Part shown: positions 51,744 through 59,876 of the stretch, in pieces
Layout of the letters: every line of letters begins with the position of its first letter
Position numbering within the stretch: the first letter of the stretch is position 1
Origin: UBA5109 sp964606735
GTDB lineage: Bacteria > Pseudomonadota > Gammaproteobacteria > Pseudomonadales > Pseudohongiellaceae
Reading direction: 5' to 3'
NCBI GenBank assembly: GCA_964606735.1
Contig: CAZSHI010000011.1
Location: 1 to 59,876 of the forward strand
DNA: 59,876 bases
Notes under the pieces: generated by a model
What the model was told of the DNA's origin: nothing
Databases searched by the model: none
What the model saw: only the letters and a program-made list of their open reading frames with translations
Program-made: the position numbers and the translations under genes

Positions 51744-53624
51744 TTAGCGGTTTATATCGGCTTGTGCCTGTATACCACTCATGACAGCGTTGAAATCAGC
51801 CACTGCTTCTTGCTGCTGCAAATAATTCTCAAGTGCTATACGTTCACTCTCAGTGAGTTCCTCCACTGTACCAGGGATGACTTCCTGTAGCTCCACCAGA
51901 ACGTAATCACCATTTTGCAGCGAAGCTCCTTCGACAACTGTTTCATTTTCCGTAGGTTTCGGCATGTTGAAGATCATCTGGATGAGTTCTGGCTCCATCC
52001 CGCTGTTGTTGCGAGTCAGGTTCTGACCAATCTGCCATTCAAGGCCCTGGACGCTCAGCAAGGTGCTGATATTCTGACCATTATTCATACTGTTAAGGTA
52101 GGTATCGCCCAGTGTCCTGGCTTGTACTTCAGCCTTTTCACGTCTCAGCAAGGCTTCTATCTCACCACTGACTTCGGCCAGGGAGCGTGCTTCTGCCTGC
52201 CGGTATTCCTGTAAATGAATAACAACACTGCGCGATTCATCCAGGCTCATGATTTCGCTGTTGAGTCCTTCCAGCACCTCAGGACCAAAAGCTGCATTGA
52301 TGACTGCCGGATTGGCGCTTATGCCGACACCTCCAGAACGGTCAAACAGCTCACTGGTCTGTATTTCAAGACCCAGTGCTTCAGCGGGTTGCTGCAGATC
52401 CAACGATTCAAAAGCCAGATTGCCCAACTCTTCAGCCCGAGCCAGGTAAATATCATCTACGGCCTGGGATTGTAGTTCTCGCTCAATTCTTTCACGACTG
52501 TCTTCCAGGCTGGGAATGTCATTCTCGGTAATATCTGTCAGCTTGATCAGGTGCACACCGAACTGGGTGCGCACTGGCCCTGAGACCTCATCGAGGGTAA
52601 GTTGTGCCAGCGCATTTTCAAATTCCTCGACGAAGGTTTCGCCAGAACTGTAACCGACATCTCCCCCGAACTGGGCAGATCCACCGTCGTCTGAGTATTC
52701 AGCTGCCAGGTCTTCAAAGCTTTCACCATTATCAATGCGGTCTTTTAACTCAGTTGCCAGAGCCTGAGCTTCTGCAATATCCGCCTCTCCTGCTTGCAGC
52801 AGTATGTGCGAAGCACGCCTTTCAACGGCATTTTGCAGATCTGCGATTTCAGTCTGGTACTGCTCATTTATCTGTTCTTCGCTGATTTCAATCTCAGCAA
52901 GCAGGTCATTTTTATCCAGTTCAAGGTACTGGATGGCGACACGCTCTCCTTGCATGAATTGGGCTACATTGTTTTCATAATATTCAGCGATTTCAGCATC
53001 ACTGACTGCTTGGGTCTGGCTCAGGGTCGCCGCAGATATCCGTACATGGCGGAAATTTCGCTTCTCTTTGTTAATCCTGCTCAGCACTTCCATCTCTGCA
53101 GGCGTCACAAAACTCGAGCTGGAATAAGAACTTAGCATTTGATTCAGCAAACTGTCCCGTAGCAATGCGGCACGGTAGCTGGCCGGGGTCAAGCCGAAAC
53201 TGGTCAATAGGGCTCTGGCTCGCTCCGGGCTGAATTCTCCATTGATCTGAAATTCTGGTGTCAGGGCAATTTCTCGGTCAAGCGTAACAGATGAAACCGT
53301 CAACCCATCTTCAATAGCGGCCTGAATCATTAATTCGCGTTCTACCAGATTATTGATGGCCTGTTCTCTGAACTGGGTGGTATCGACATCTGCGAAATTA
53401 ATATCAGCCCCTAGCGAGGCAAGCAGTTCCTGGGTAATGCGCTGTGTTTCGTTCTCGATGGCAAATTCATCGATATCAACGCCGTTTACGCTGACACTGG
53501 CATTGCTGTTTACAAAAGTACCAACGATGGAATCAAGGCCGAAAATGGCAAATACGAAAATAATAAAGCCGATGAAAGTTTTGGCTAACAATCCCTGGGA
53601 ATTATTTCTGATATTTTGAAGCAT
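51744..53624 (-). CDS. ppiD: Peptidyl-prolyl isomerase / chaperone PpiD
   Basis: PpiD is an inner-membrane-anchored periplasmic chaperone that assists proteins leaving the SecYEG channel. The 626 residues have one N-terminal helix (about 14-34), a SurA-like N-terminal domain, one parvulin domain (about 265-355: ASHILLQAG, GSAQFGGDVGYSSGETFVEEF, TQFGVHLIKL), and a long C-terminal domain. E. coli PpiD has 623 residues. It follows hupB, the classical order. Confidence 0.95.
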   Translation of the reverse strand: MLQNIRNNSQGLLAKTFIGFIIFVFAIFGLDSIVGTFVNSNASVSVNGVDIDEFAIENETQRITQELLASLGADINFADVDTTQFREQAINNLVERELMIQAAIEDGLTVSSVTLDREIALTPEFQINGEFSPERARALLTSFGLTPASYRAALLRDSLLNQMLSSYSSSSFVTPAEMEVLSRINKEKRNFRHVRISAATLSQTQAVSDAEIAEYYENNVAQFMQGERVAIQYLELDKNDLLAEIEISEEQINEQYQTEIADLQNAVERRASHILLQAGEADIAEAQALATELKDRIDNGESFEDLAAEYSDDGGSAQFGGDVGYSSGETFVEEFENALAQLTLDEVSGPVRTQFGVHLIKLTDITENDIPSLEDSRERIERELQSQAVDDIYLARAEELGNLAFESLDLQQPAEALGLEIQTSELFDRSGGVGISANPAVINAAFGPEVLEGLNSEIMSLDESRSVVIHLQEYRQAEARSLAEVSGEIEALLRREKAEVQARTLGDTYLNSMNNGQNISTLLSVQGLEWQIGQNLTRNNSGMEPELIQMIFNMPKPTENETVVEGASLQNGDYVLVELQEVIPGTVEELTESERIALENYLQQQEAVADFNAVMSGIQAQADINR

Positions 53625-53657
53625 TTTGGTACCTGGACTTTATTCATCTTCTAACTT

Positions 53658-53692
53658 GGATAAACGCAAAGGGCGCATCATAAGATGCGCCC
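53658..53692 (-). terminator. Probable intrinsic terminator after hupB
   Basis: GGGCGCATC and GATGCGCCC form a perfect 9-base GC-rich stem (53671-53692) with a 4-base loop. The following tract TTTGCGTTTATCC is only moderately T-rich, so part of the transcription may continue into ppiD. Confidence 0.7.
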
Positions 53693-53725
53693 CCTTGAGT
53701 ATGCTATAACACCTGGCTTGATGAA

Positions 53726-54001
53726 CTAGGAGTTAACAGTATCTTTTAAAGCTTTACCTGGTTTAAAAGAAGGCACTTTGGCAGCTGCAATATTAATCGG
53801 TGCACCAGTCTGAGGATTACGACCAGTACGCGCTGCACGATTTTTTACATTAAAAGAACCGAAACCGACTAAAGCTACTGAATCCCCTGCTTTCAGAGCG
53901 CCTGTAATTGCATCGGTAACAGCATCAACAGCACGTGCTGCTGCTGCTTTTGGTAAATCGGCACTTTCGGCTACTGCATCAATGAGTTCTGATTTATTCA
54001 C
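53726..54001 (-). CDS. hupB: DNA-binding protein HU-beta
   Basis: HU is the small histone-like protein that bends DNA nonspecifically. The 91 residues have the DNA-binding arm segment VGFGSFNVKNRAARTGRNPQ with the intercalating proline in NPQTG. Length matches E. coli HU-beta (90). Start is GTG at 54001 with a good ribosome-binding site AAGAAGGG. A strong promoter and a long leader precede it. Confidence 0.98.
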   Translation of the reverse strand: MNKSELIDAVAESADLPKAAAARAVDAVTDAITGALKAGDSVALVGFGSFNVKNRAARTGRNPQTGAPINIAAAKVPSFKPGKALKDTVNS

Positions 54002-54170
54002 GTTATCACCCTTCTTTTAGTTCTAATGAATGTTAGTTGGAAATCTTTTAGAGCAAGCTAATAAAGTTTTTCTTGTTTTTTCTTTGCCTGAACGCCTCGA
54101 CACAATTGTTCAAAACTGTCGCATTTACCTGCTGTAAACCAGCTAACGTAACGCTTTCAAGCTAGCAGAC

Positions 54171-54200
54171 TTTATATCAACCTTGGAAAGTTAATGTCAA
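54171..54200 (-). promoter_or_regulatory. Strong sigma-70 promoter of hupB
   Basis: On the minus strand, -35 TTGACA is perfect (54195-54200). The -10 is TATAAA (54171-54176), with 18 bases between and an adjacent TGA giving an extended -10. It starts about 15 bases after the lon stop and predicts a leader of about 160 bases before hupB. Confidence 0.75.
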
Positions 54201-54214
54201 GAAATACGCTGTTA

Positions 54215-56677
54215 TTAATGCGTATTTATTTGTTTCTTTGACTTCTCCTTGACTTTATTCTCATTTGTCTCGGAGCTTGCCTTCTTAATATTGTCTACTT
54301 TATTTTCTTCCAGTGGCTCTGGCATAAACTGCAAGGCAATTTCCAAAACCTGATCGATCCATTTAACCGGTTTTATAATCAAATCTACTTTAATATTATC
54401 CGGTATTTCCTTGAGGTCCCTCTCATTTTCTTTTGGAATAATAACGGTTTTGATTTCTCCCCGATGAGCCGCCAACAGTTTTTCCTTTAAGCCACCAATG
54501 GGTAGAACCTGACCACGCAGGGTGATTTCTCCTGTCATGGCAACATCCTTGCGCACAGGCACGCCGGTGAGCACGGAAACTATGGCCGTACACATGCCAA
54601 TACCCGCACTGGGGCCATCCTTGGGCGTTGCACCTTCCGGCACATGAACATGCAAGTCTTTGTTTTCATGGAAATTTGGAGCAATTCCGAGAGCTGAGGC
54701 GCGACTCCGCACAACAGTCAGGGCAGCCTGTATTGACTCTTGCATGACATCACCCAGTGAGCCCGTCATGGTGGTTTTGCCCTTACCCTGGGTCGCTACT
54801 GCTTCGATGGTCAGCAGTTCTCCACCGACCTGGGTCCATGCCAGGCCATTAACCTGACCAACGACATCTTGCTCATCCGCTTTCCCATAATCGTATTTTT
54901 TAACGCCTGCATAATCTTCAATATTTTTGCTATCGATAACAATGGTTTTGGGTATTGCCAGTCTGCCGGATTTGGCATCTTCCTCCATGCTTCTTTCTTT
55001 AACTACCTTGCGGCAAATTTTAGAGATCTCCCGTTCCAAACCTCTGACACCTGCTTCACGGGTATAATGCCGGATAATTTCCAGCAAGCTGGCATCCGGA
55101 AATTCAATCTCATCATTTTTCAGGCCGTTATTCTCTTTTTGCTTGGGAACAAGATAGCGACTTGCAATGTTCAGTTTTTCATCTTCGGTGTAGCCAGGCA
55201 GCCTGATCACCTCCATTCGATCCAGCAAAGGCCCTGGGATATTCATGGAATTAGATGTGCAGATAAACATGACATCACTCAGATCGTAATCCACTTCCAG
55301 ATAATGATCATTGAAGCTGTGATTCTGCTCAGGGTCTAGCACTTCCAATAGCGCCGAAGCTGGATCACCACGATGATCCATTCCCATCTTATCCACTTCG
55401 TCCAGCAGGATAAGCGGGTTTTTTACGCCTATTTTCGACAGTTTCTGAATCACCTTGCCCGGTAAGGAGCCAATATAGGTCCGGCGATGTCCCCGAATTT
55501 CAGCTTCATCCCTGACTCCGCCCAGTGCCATACGGACAAACTTGCGCCCTGTGGCCCGGGCAATAGACTCGCCCAGTGAGGTTTTACCCACGCCCGGCGG
55601 GCCAACCAGACACAATATGGGGCCTTTCAGTTTTTTTACCCGCTTTTGGACAGCCAGGTATTCAAGAATGCGTTCCTTCACCTCTTTTAGGCCGTAATGA
55701 TCGGATTCAAGAATTTCTTCAGCCTTATTGAGGTCACTGCGTATTTTGCTTTTCTTTTTCCAGGGGATATTGACCATCCAATCCAGATAGGTCCGCACCA
55801 CGGAAGCTTCAGAAGACATGGGGGACATCATCTTAAGCTTATTCAACTCTGATTGCGCTTTATCCTTGGCCTCTTTGGGCATGCCGGATTCGTCAATCCG
55901 TTTGGCCAGTTCCTCAGCTTCATTGGGGACATCTTCCAACTCACCCATTTCTTTCTGGATAGCTTTCATCTGCTCATTCAGATAATACTCACGCTGGCTT
56001 TTTTCCATCTGTTTCTTGACGCGACCACGAATGCGTTTCTCAACCTGAAACACATCAATCTCGGCTTCGATCAAGGCCATCAGGTGTTCAATGCGAGGCT
56101 TTAGTTTTGCCAACTCAAGAATATTCTGTTTTTCTTCCAGCTGAAGCGACATGTGGGTAGCAATGGTATCTACCAATCTACTGGCTTCATCAATGCTGGT
56201 AATGGAGGTCATTACCTCAGGGGAGATCTTTTTACTCAACTGTACATACTGATCAAACTGGGAAAGCAGTGAACGCACGAGAATTTCAGTATCTTTTTCC
56301 TCAGCAACACTGCCACTCATTGACGAGCAGTCGGCCAGGTAATAGTCCTCGTTGAAATGCAGTTTTTTAATCTTGACTCGCTCTACCCCTTCCACCAGCA
56401 CTTTGACTGTGCCGTCATTAACGTGCATCAGTTGCAGAACAGAGGCTACTGTGCCAATGTCGTAGATGTCTTTCTCCGAGGGATTGTCTTCAGCATGTTT
56501 CTTCTGGGCAGCCAGAATGACGCGTTTGTCCGCTGCCATGGCTGCTTTCAGAGCTGCGATTGATTTTGGTCTGGCAACAAAAAGAGGATGAACAATTTGA
56601 GGGTAAACCACAACGCCGCGTAGGGGCAGAAAAGGAAGTTGCTGACTGCTCGAAATTGGGGTGTCCTCACTACTCAT
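54215..56677 (-). CDS. lon: ATP-dependent protease Lon
   Basis: Lon degrades damaged and regulatory proteins. The protein has an N-terminal substrate-binding domain (LPLRGVVVYPQIVHPLFV), an AAA domain with Walker A GPPGVGKTSLG and Walker B ILLDEVDKM, and a serine-lysine protease domain with the nucleophile in KDGPSAGIGM. ATG 56677 (820 residues) is preferred over the GTG at 56704, which lacks a well-spaced ribosome-binding site. A lysine-rich tail of about 35 residues follows the domain. It lies only 55 bases after clpX, suggesting co-transcription. Confidence 0.96.
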   Translation of the reverse strand: MSSEDTPISSSQQLPFLPLRGVVVYPQIVHPLFVARPKSIAALKAAMAADKRVILAAQKKHAEDNPSEKDIYDIGTVASVLQLMHVNDGTVKVLVEGVERVKIKKLHFNEDYYLADCSSMSGSVAEEKDTEILVRSLLSQFDQYVQLSKKISPEVMTSITSIDEASRLVDTIATHMSLQLEEKQNILELAKLKPRIEHLMALIEAEIDVFQVEKRIRGRVKKQMEKSQREYYLNEQMKAIQKEMGELEDVPNEAEELAKRIDESGMPKEAKDKAQSELNKLKMMSPMSSEASVVRTYLDWMVNIPWKKKSKIRSDLNKAEEILESDHYGLKEVKERILEYLAVQKRVKKLKGPILCLVGPPGVGKTSLGESIARATGRKFVRMALGGVRDEAEIRGHRRTYIGSLPGKVIQKLSKIGVKNPLILLDEVDKMGMDHRGDPASALLEVLDPEQNHSFNDHYLEVDYDLSDVMFICTSNSMNIPGPLLDRMEVIRLPGYTEDEKLNIASRYLVPKQKENNGLKNDEIEFPDASLLEIIRHYTREAGVRGLEREISKICRKVVKERSMEEDAKSGRLAIPKTIVIDSKNIEDYAGVKKYDYGKADEQDVVGQVNGLAWTQVGGELLTIEAVATQGKGKTTMTGSLGDVMQESIQAALTVVRSRASALGIAPNFHENKDLHVHVPEGATPKDGPSAGIGMCTAIVSVLTGVPVRKDVAMTGEITLRGQVLPIGGLKEKLLAAHRGEIKTVIIPKENERDLKEIPDNIKVDLIIKPVKWIDQVLEIALQFMPEPLEENKVDNIKKASSETNENKVKEKSKKQINTH

Positions 56678-56732
56678 GGTATTCACTACTCGTTTAATGC
56701 TCACGCCTGTGAGCGATATATTTCAGTTTCTA

Positions 56733-58025
56733 CTACTCTTTTGCAGCTGATTTGTTGGGCAAAGCCTGGCTTTCTTCGCTGGATTCATACATCAACAGTG
56801 GCTCCGATTCCCCGTTGATCACGGCCTCATCAATGACCACCTTACTGACGCCGGACTGCGAAGGAATGTTGTACATGGTGTCCAGTAATACGGCTTCCAT
56901 GATGGAGCGTAATCCCCTGGCACCGGTTTTACGTTCTTGCGCCTTGCGGGCAATGGCACGCAGGGCATCATCACGAAACTGTATTTCCACGCCTTCCATT
57001 TCAAACAGCTTGGCATATTGCTTGGTCAGGGAGTTTTTCGGTTCGGTAAGAATTTTGACAAGTGCCTCTTCATCCAGCTCATTGAGTGTGGCGATCATGG
57101 GCAGACGGCCGACAAACTCCGGTATCAGTCCGTATTTGACCAGATCCTCAGGTTCGACTTCCTGCAGGGCCTCCCCAACATTTTTCTTATTCTCAGTACT
57201 GCGCATTTCCGCAGAAAAACCGATGCCACTCTTTTCTGAACGGTCACGAATGATTTTATCCAGACCAGCAAATGCGCCGCCACAGATAAACAGAATATTG
57301 GAGGTATCAACCTGCAGGAATTCCTGCTGAGGGTGCTTACGACCGCCCTGCGGAGGTACCGAGGCAACAGTCCCTTCTATCAATTTCAGCAAAGCTTGCT
57401 GTACGCCCTCGCCCGAGACATCGCGGGTAATTGAAGGGTTGTCGGACTTACGAGCGATTTTGTCAATTTCATCAATGTAGACGATGCCGATTTGTGCTTT
57501 TTCAACGTCGTAATCACATTTCTGCAATAACTTTTGAATGATGTTCTCTACATCTTCACCCACATAACCGGCTTCTGTCAGGGTGGTTGCATCTGCAATG
57601 GTAAACGGAACGTCCAGCAATCTGGCGAGTGTTTCAGCCAGCAAGGTTTTACCTGTACCGGTAGGGCCAATGATCAGAATATTGCTCTTGCTGAGTTCTA
57701 CGCCGTCATCGTCACTGTCAAAATTGAGCCGCTTGTAATGATTATAAACCGCGACAGCCAGGGTCTTTTTGGCTTTGTCCTGTCCAATCACATATTCATC
57801 AAGGGTATTACGGATTTCCTCCGGATTGGGCAGATGGCGTTCACCACTTTCTTCGGATTTATCCTGAATCTCTTCACGGATAATGTCGTTACAAAGATCG
57901 ACGCATTCATCACAGACAAATACTGAGGGGCCTGCAATAAGTTTTCTTACCTCATGCTGGCTTTTGCCGCAAAAAGAACAATACAGCAATTTGCCTGATT
58001 CATCTTTGCCATTTTTATCTGACAT
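56733..58025 (-). CDS. clpX: ClpXP protease ATPase subunit ClpX
   Basis: ClpX unfolds and threads substrates into ClpP. The 430 residues have the N-terminal zinc-binding domain with Cys16, Cys19, Cys38 and Cys41, Walker A GPTGTGKTLLAE, Walker B IVYIDEIDKIAR, the pore loop GYVGED, and the IGF-like ClpP-binding loop (here SGIGFSAEM). E. coli ClpX has 424 residues. A gap of 101 bases separates it from clpP. I saw no sigma-32 promoter in it. Confidence 0.97.
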   Translation of the reverse strand: MSDKNGKDESGKLLYCSFCGKSQHEVRKLIAGPSVFVCDECVDLCNDIIREEIQDKSEESGERHLPNPEEIRNTLDEYVIGQDKAKKTLAVAVYNHYKRLNFDSDDDGVELSKSNILIIGPTGTGKTLLAETLARLLDVPFTIADATTLTEAGYVGEDVENIIQKLLQKCDYDVEKAQIGIVYIDEIDKIARKSDNPSITRDVSGEGVQQALLKLIEGTVASVPPQGGRKHPQQEFLQVDTSNILFICGGAFAGLDKIIRDRSEKSGIGFSAEMRSTENKKNVGEALQEVEPEDLVKYGLIPEFVGRLPMIATLNELDEEALVKILTEPKNSLTKQYAKLFEMEGVEIQFRDDALRAIARKAQERKTGARGLRSIMEAVLLDTMYNIPSQSGVSKVVIDEAVINGESEPLLMYESSEESQALPNKSAAKE

Positions 58026-58126
58026 CAGATCGCTCCGTTAGCCGTGACAGTGCGCATTCAAGGGGAATGCTCCAAGTCATAAGATGAAGGCATTTCCCCC
58101 ATTTTACAAGCCCTGGAGGGGAATTT

Positions 58127-58780
58127 TTATGCTTCTTTTGAAGAGCTGGGAATTACCCGTTTACTGAGGACCTGGTCGATCAATCCATAGTTCAAGGCTT
58201 CATTTGCATCCATGAAATTATCCCTCTCGGTATCTTCTGCTATTTTCTCGATAGACTGGCCGGTATGTTCGGCCATGATTTTATTGAGTTTTTCACGGAT
58301 TTTCAGGATTTCCTGGGCATGAATATGAATATCTGAGGCCTGTCCCTGATAGCCACCACTGGGTTGGTGAATCATGATGCGGGAGTTGGGTAGCGCATAA
58401 CGCTTGCCCTTGGTGCCCCCTGCGAGCAGGAAAGCACCCATGCTGGCAGCCTGACCGACGCACATGGTGCTGACATCCGGTTTAATGAACTGCATGGTGT
58501 CGTAAATTGACATGCCAGAAGTAACCGAGCCGCCGGGGGAGTTGATGTAAAAATGAATATCCTTGTCGGGATTTTCAGATTCCAGATAGAGCAACTGTGC
58601 AACAATCAGATTTGCCATGTGGTCTTCAACCGGACCAACCATGAAAATGACACGCTCCTTCAGCAGTCTGGAATAAATATCATAGGAACGCTCGCCACGG
58701 GCTGTTTGTTCTACAACAATAGGCACCAGTGTTGAAGCCTTGATCAAGGTTTCATCTGTTTCTTGCGCAGTCTTTGTCAT
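58127..58780 (-). CDS. clpP: ATP-dependent Clp protease proteolytic subunit
   Basis: ClpP is the serine peptidase chamber of ClpXP and ClpAP. The 217 residues have the nucleophile Ser113 in GQAASMGAF, His138 in MIHQPSGG, and the family start PIVVEQTARGERSYDIYSRL. A short N-terminal propeptide is expected. E. coli ClpP has 207 residues. It lies 12 bases after tig. Confidence 0.98.
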   Translation of the reverse strand: MTKTAQETDETLIKASTLVPIVVEQTARGERSYDIYSRLLKERVIFMVGPVEDHMANLIVAQLLYLESENPDKDIHFYINSPGGSVTSGMSIYDTMQFIKPDVSTMCVGQAASMGAFLLAGGTKGKRYALPNSRIMIHQPSGGYQGQASDIHIHAQEILKIREKLNKIMAEHTGQSIEKIAEDTERDNFMDANEALNYGLIDQVLSKRVIPSSSKEA

Positions 58781-58792
58781 GGTGTTTTCCTG

Positions 58793-59876
58793 TCAGGCTT
58801 TATCGTTGTTGCCATCAGCTTGTTCAGTGGCACTTTCACCTTGCGTTTTAGCTTTTTCGTCTGTGGGAGCTTTACTCTTGGCTTTTTTGCTATCGGCTTT
58901 CTTGGCTGTTTTAGCGCTGGCCTTAGAGGCTTGTGGCTTGAGTGCATCTTCGTAAGAAGTGGTTTTTTCAGTCACTCTGGCTTCCGCAAGAATCAAGTCT
59001 ATAACAGAGTCTTCCAGTGCCATGACCTCGATCTGTCCCATTTGCTCTTTATCATTATAATACCAGGCAATAACTTCCTGCGGGTTCTCGTAGCCCTCTG
59101 CCAGTTCTTCAACGATCTCACGTACTTTGGTCGGATCTGCCTTGAGTTTATTTTTCTGAATGATTTCATTCATGATCAAGCCAACGCTTACCCGCTGTTC
59201 CGCCTGAGGCTGGAACATTTCTGCTGGTAGAATGGAAGGATCAATCTGTTGCTGACCGCCATATTGCTGTATTGCTTGATGACGCAGGTTGTTAATTTCA
59301 TTTTCAACCATGGACTTGGGCAGCTCCACCTCAGTTTCAGCAACCAGGCCTTCTAATACCTGCTGTTTTACATTGTTCTTAACGGCATTCTTCAGCTCGC
59401 GTTCCATGTTTTTCTTCACTTCAGCCCGAAAACCCTCTTCGCCACCCTCTTTGACATCAAAGGATGCAAAAAAAGCCTCATTGAGCTCTGGCAAGTGTAC
59501 TTCACTGACTTTGTTGATATGAGTCTTGAATTCGCAGGCCTTTCCTGCCAGATCTTTCTTGTGATATTCCTTGGGGAAGCTTAGCTTCAGCACCTTGTCT
59601 TCACCTGCTTTACAGCCTTCCAGGCCTTCCTCAAAGCCCGGGATCATGCTGCCAGAGCCGATAACAATCTTGGCTCCTTTAGCGGAGCCACCCTCAAATT
59701 CTTCACCATCGATAGTGCCCACGAAGTCGATGTCAAGCTGATCGGATTTTTTTGCAGCCCGCTCTACGGCATGATAATGCTTGCGCTGTTCGCGCAATGT
59801 CTGAATCATGTTGTCTACATCTTTATCCGTAATCTCCGCTTTCGCCTTCTCTACCTTTATCTTGGCAAAATTTCCC
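58793..59876 (-). CDS. tig: Trigger factor, 5' end cut by window edge
   Basis: Trigger factor is the ribosome-bound chaperone and prolyl isomerase. The visible 360 residues run without stop to the window edge. They begin in the middle of the protein (EITDKDVDNMIQTLREQ) and include the FKBP-type isomerase domain (IDFVGTIDGEEFEGG, GSGSMIPGFEEGLEG). The ribosome-binding N terminus is outside the window. The C terminus carries a roughly 50-residue tail rich in Ala, Lys and Ser (ASAKTAKKADSKKAKSKAP), beyond the usual end. It heads the tig-clpP-clpX-lon cluster. Confidence 0.96.
   Translation of the reverse strand, partial: GNFAKIKVEKAKAEITDKDVDNMIQTLREQRKHYHAVERAAKKSDQLDIDFVGTIDGEEFEGGSAKGAKIVIGSGSMIPGFEEGLEGCKAGEDKVLKLSFPKEYHKKDLAGKACEFKTHINKVSEVHLPELNEAFFASFDVKEGGEEGFRAEVKKNMERELKNAVKNNVKQQVLEGLVAETEVELPKSMVENEINNLRHQAIQQYGGQQQIDPSILPAEMFQPQAEQRVSVGLIMNEIIQKNKLKADPTKVREIVEELAEGYENPQEVIAWYYNDKEQMGQIEVMALEDSVIDLILAEARVTEKTTSYEDALKPQASKASAKTAKKADSKKAKSKAPTDEKAKTQGESATEQADGNNDKA

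Noticed and set aside
56752..57330. Plus-strand frame of 192 codons inside clpX
   Set aside because: It is antisense to the conserved ClpX AAA domain, with Ser/Arg-rich low-information sequence.
58026..58126. Heat-shock sigma-32 promoter between clpP and clpX
   Set aside because: CTTGAA occurs, but no CCCCAT-type -10 follows at the right distance.

Overview
The window is a gene-dense stretch of about 50% GC from a gammaproteobacterial chromosome. The gene content (fused NuoCD, lolCDE, msbA-lpxK, CsiV, MTIP-type phosphorylase, long-form GAPDH, SohB, DUF934 beside CysI) and the gene order point to the Pseudomonadales/Cellvibrionales/Oceanospirillales side of the class. The lineage is inferred from recalled gene orders, not from a search. 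No phage, insertion sequence, CRISPR array or biosynthetic cluster is visible. No gene-free stretch exceeds 300 bases.

Left arm (1-16205), almost all on the minus strand. Reading in the direction of transcription: lolC-lolD-lolE (lipoprotein release), comEC (interrupted by an in-frame amber codon), exbB-exbD, msbA-lpxK-ycaR-kdsB (lipid A and Kdo supply), a low-molecular-weight tyrosine phosphatase, murB, uvrC, pgsA, then tRNA-Gly(GCC) and the 5' part of tRNA-Cys(GCA). Between lolC and the next operon sit an unrecognised plus-strand gene and a convergent, atypical serine recombinase.

Centre (16357-34218). A complete 13-gene complex I operon, nuoABCDEFGHIJKLMN with nuoC and nuoD fused, runs on the minus strand and ends in a strong intrinsic terminator. 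Directly upstream, in the same direction, lie sthA (soluble transhydrogenase) and a long GAPDH. Together they form a block of pyridine-nucleotide redox genes. From memory, Pseudomonas has sth and gap flanking the Nqr operon at the equivalent place, so complex I may occupy that site here.

Right-centre (34284-46550). mfd-csiV run rightward and meet nfuA-MTIP, which run leftward. Then come a DUF2970 membrane protein, a previously uncounted 42-residue membrane ORF with its own promoter, cysI plus DUF934 (sulfite reduction), sohB, and the conserved gloB / methyltransferase-rnhA-dnaQ group.

Right arm (46547-59876), all minus strand: tig (cut by the window edge)-clpP-clpX-lon-hupB-ppiD, the classical protein-quality-control cluster, followed by an oligopeptide ABC transporter (oppA-oppB-oppC and a double ATPase fused in one chain).

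Most of the window is ordinary housekeeping DNA. The observations most worth following are the amber codon in comEC, the recombinase lacking one catalytic arginine beside an orphan gene, the small membrane ORF at 40284-40412, and the complex I operon inserted between sthA and lolC. I saw no convincing undescribed multi-gene system.
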